Below are positions 62,641-64,000 of a DNA stretch of 64,000 bases, one piece after another. The stretch comes from Acrasis kona (Eukaryota; Heterolobosea; Eutetramitea; Acrasida; Acrasidae), in assembly GCA_026419775.2 (NCBI GenBank), contig JAOPGA020001109.1, positions 1 to 64,000 of the forward strand. The letters run 5' to 3'. Numbering within the stretch: the first letter of the stretch is position 1; each line of letters begins with the position of its first letter. The notes under the pieces were generated by a model that did not search any database, was not told where the DNA came from, and was given only the letters and a program-made list of their open reading frames with translations. Position numbers and translations under genes: made by a program.

Positions 62641-64000
62641 ATGAACATGGAACCTATTGCTCACACTAATGGCGATGGTGATCCAACATTGCTAGATTTC
62701 ATCACATTATTCAAAGAAAATGAACTAGTTAACAAATGTAAAGCGAGGGATAAGATAATGCGAGACACACCATACTACGCACTAAAGACCATCGATGATT
62801 ACATACACAGCGATATAGGAATACAATCAACAAATGATCAAAATGACTCTCGGCAAACCATAAACTCTTTCTCAACGCAAGAGATTCGCAACAATTTGTA
62901 CGAACTAGTGAACGAGAGCAGAGAAAAACAAAAAACAAAAAGATATAAGAGTTTTGTAATTATACGCGGAAGAATAAATGAAGCCAGCAATAATCGATTA
63001 ACTATTGTTAACGTCGACAAACTATATATAATGGATGAGTTTGACCTAAAGTTATACAGTGTAATGAGTCATGTTTGTGGTAAAAGCGTAACGAGCTTAT
63101 TACCCTATCAAATAAAAGCTTCTTTATATCCTCAAGAAATGGATCGTACACCCGTGTCTGGTGGCAGTCCTTTACATGATGATAAAGATGTACCTGTAAT
63201 TGTTAACGGAGAACAACAAACTTTTAGAGCCGGCGATTGCATTTATGGTAAGTCATTGTTTGTTTGCTTCTTTTAAATTCTTTCAGCCATCATCATCTCT
63301 GTGGAAGCTAATCAGAATAGAATTTGTCTAAGTACGAACAATACACATTTAAATGACTTTCAAATCATTAAGCACACAAACTTTCGTCTGGTAAGTTAAT
63401 CGTTTTATTCATTTTGAGTTGACTTGATGTAAAACAGGGTTCATGCAAAGATACAAAAGATGACGATCCTACTTTTGTCTATGCAGATAAGCAAGAAAAG
63501 GAACAATTTCTTCAGAATCGATTTAACACTTTGATCCAACAACAAACTACTTTCATCAATCCATTTTCTCTGCTTCACTTGGAAAAGTTACACGACATTG
63601 ACCAATCCCAATCACTCATATGCACTCATTACAATGAATACGATCTTGAGAAGGACAGCTACAAGGCCTTCAGGCAACAACAAAATCACAAGTTTGCCCA
63701 TCAAAAGTATGACACTTTTTCCATCAAAAATATTAACATTAACAGTGTTCTTGAAGGAATGAAATATGCAAAAAAGGAAGAATACGAAAGAGCAATGAGG
63801 TACTACAAGAGAGCGTCCGAGTACGAACCTAATAATCACGAAGCCATGATTGGACGTGGAGTCTGTTATGCTAATCAAGGAAAATTCGAACAAGGAATCA
63901 AAGAATTTGAGGCCGCTCTAGAGATCAAACCAGACGAAGCGAACGCTAATAAATTCTTGGAAGCAACGAAAAAAAAAGTATGTGATTTTTGGTCAACCCA
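62641..64000 (+). CDS. TTC14: TTC14-like protein (S1 domain and TPR), 5' part
   Basis: Starts at ATG 62641 and runs off the right edge. Introns at 63248-63286 and 63391-63437 are clear; a third begins at 63978. Residues about 95-250 look like an S1/OB-fold RNA-binding domain (KSFVIIRGRINEASNNRLTI...), followed by the TTC14-type FINPFSLLHLEKLHDI motif, then TPR motifs (GMKYAKKEEYERAMRYYKRA, GRGVCYANQGKFEQGIKEFE). TTC14 is a conserved eukaryotic protein found near spliceosomal complexes; its exact function is poorly known. The 3' part is outside the window. Confidence 0.82.

Noticed and set aside
1-64000. CRISPR arrays, bacterial operons or prophage
   Set aside because: Introns throughout, a eukaryotic tRNA and eukaryotic domain architectures; no regularly spaced repeats seen.

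Overview
The window is AT-rich nuclear DNA from a microbial eukaryote. Genes are dense, lie on both strands and carry many very short GT-AG introns of about 35-47 nt, several with a CTAAY branch-point-like motif near the acceptor. The protein architectures (a kinase-ATPase-histidine kinase-receiver hybrid, BTB-WD40, Kelch/F-box/Rho, RWP-RK, a YABBY-like HMG box, PAK with CRIB motifs) suggest a free-living amoeboid or amoeboflagellate protist. A heterolobosean such as Acrasis or Naegleria is my best guess, by inference only.

Layout. 1-1480: the C-terminal part of a 5'-truncated LINE on the minus strand, running off the left edge. 2305-10502: an 8.2-kb DNA transposon with 67-bp terminal inverted repeats (65/67 matching). 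It carries a MULE-type transposase with a SWIM zinc finger, an unidentified 308-aa gene, a 712-aa protein ending in a Ulp1/C48 SUMO-protease-like domain, and two matching 19-nt hairpins, one near each end. Its right end sits at the start of what is left of a TKL receptor-like kinase (10503-11897). 12161-16720 is a worn region: a BTB-WD40 pseudogene, a Thr/Pro-rich secreted protein with an in-frame stop, and a decayed membrane-protein gene.

From 16.7 kb the window is mostly intact housekeeping and signalling genes: a YABBY-like HMG protein, a dual-specificity pseudophosphatase with a long Ser-rich tail, ureidoglycolate lyase, a roughly 1,960-aa hybrid histidine kinase, an RIIa-guanylate kinase fusion, an EF-hand/cNMP-binding protein, a 1,556-aa disordered protein with repeated TQT-like motifs, an ACC-synthase-like aminotransferase, tRNA-Met(CAU), a small RWP-RK protein, a RING-TPR protein, an ABHD17-like hydrolase, a Kelch/F-box/Rho fusion, a carotenoid oxygenase, an HPS5-like BLOC-2 subunit, a PAK kinase with two CRIB motifs, TFIIH p62, a NAGLU-like glycosidase, a six-TM protein, a long ankyrin protein, an EF-hand protein with repeated tFkP motifs, a Tctex-type dynein light chain, and the 5' part of a TTC14-like gene.

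Themes. Rho/PAK signalling, two-component signalling and dynein/cytoskeleton functions recur, but nothing indicates operon-like co-regulation. The most unusual items are the MULE with a SUMO-protease-like cargo gene, the Kelch-F-box-Rho fusion with Pro in place of catalytic Gln61, the pseudophosphatase, the RIIa-guanylate kinase, and the candidate multivalent LC8-binding protein.
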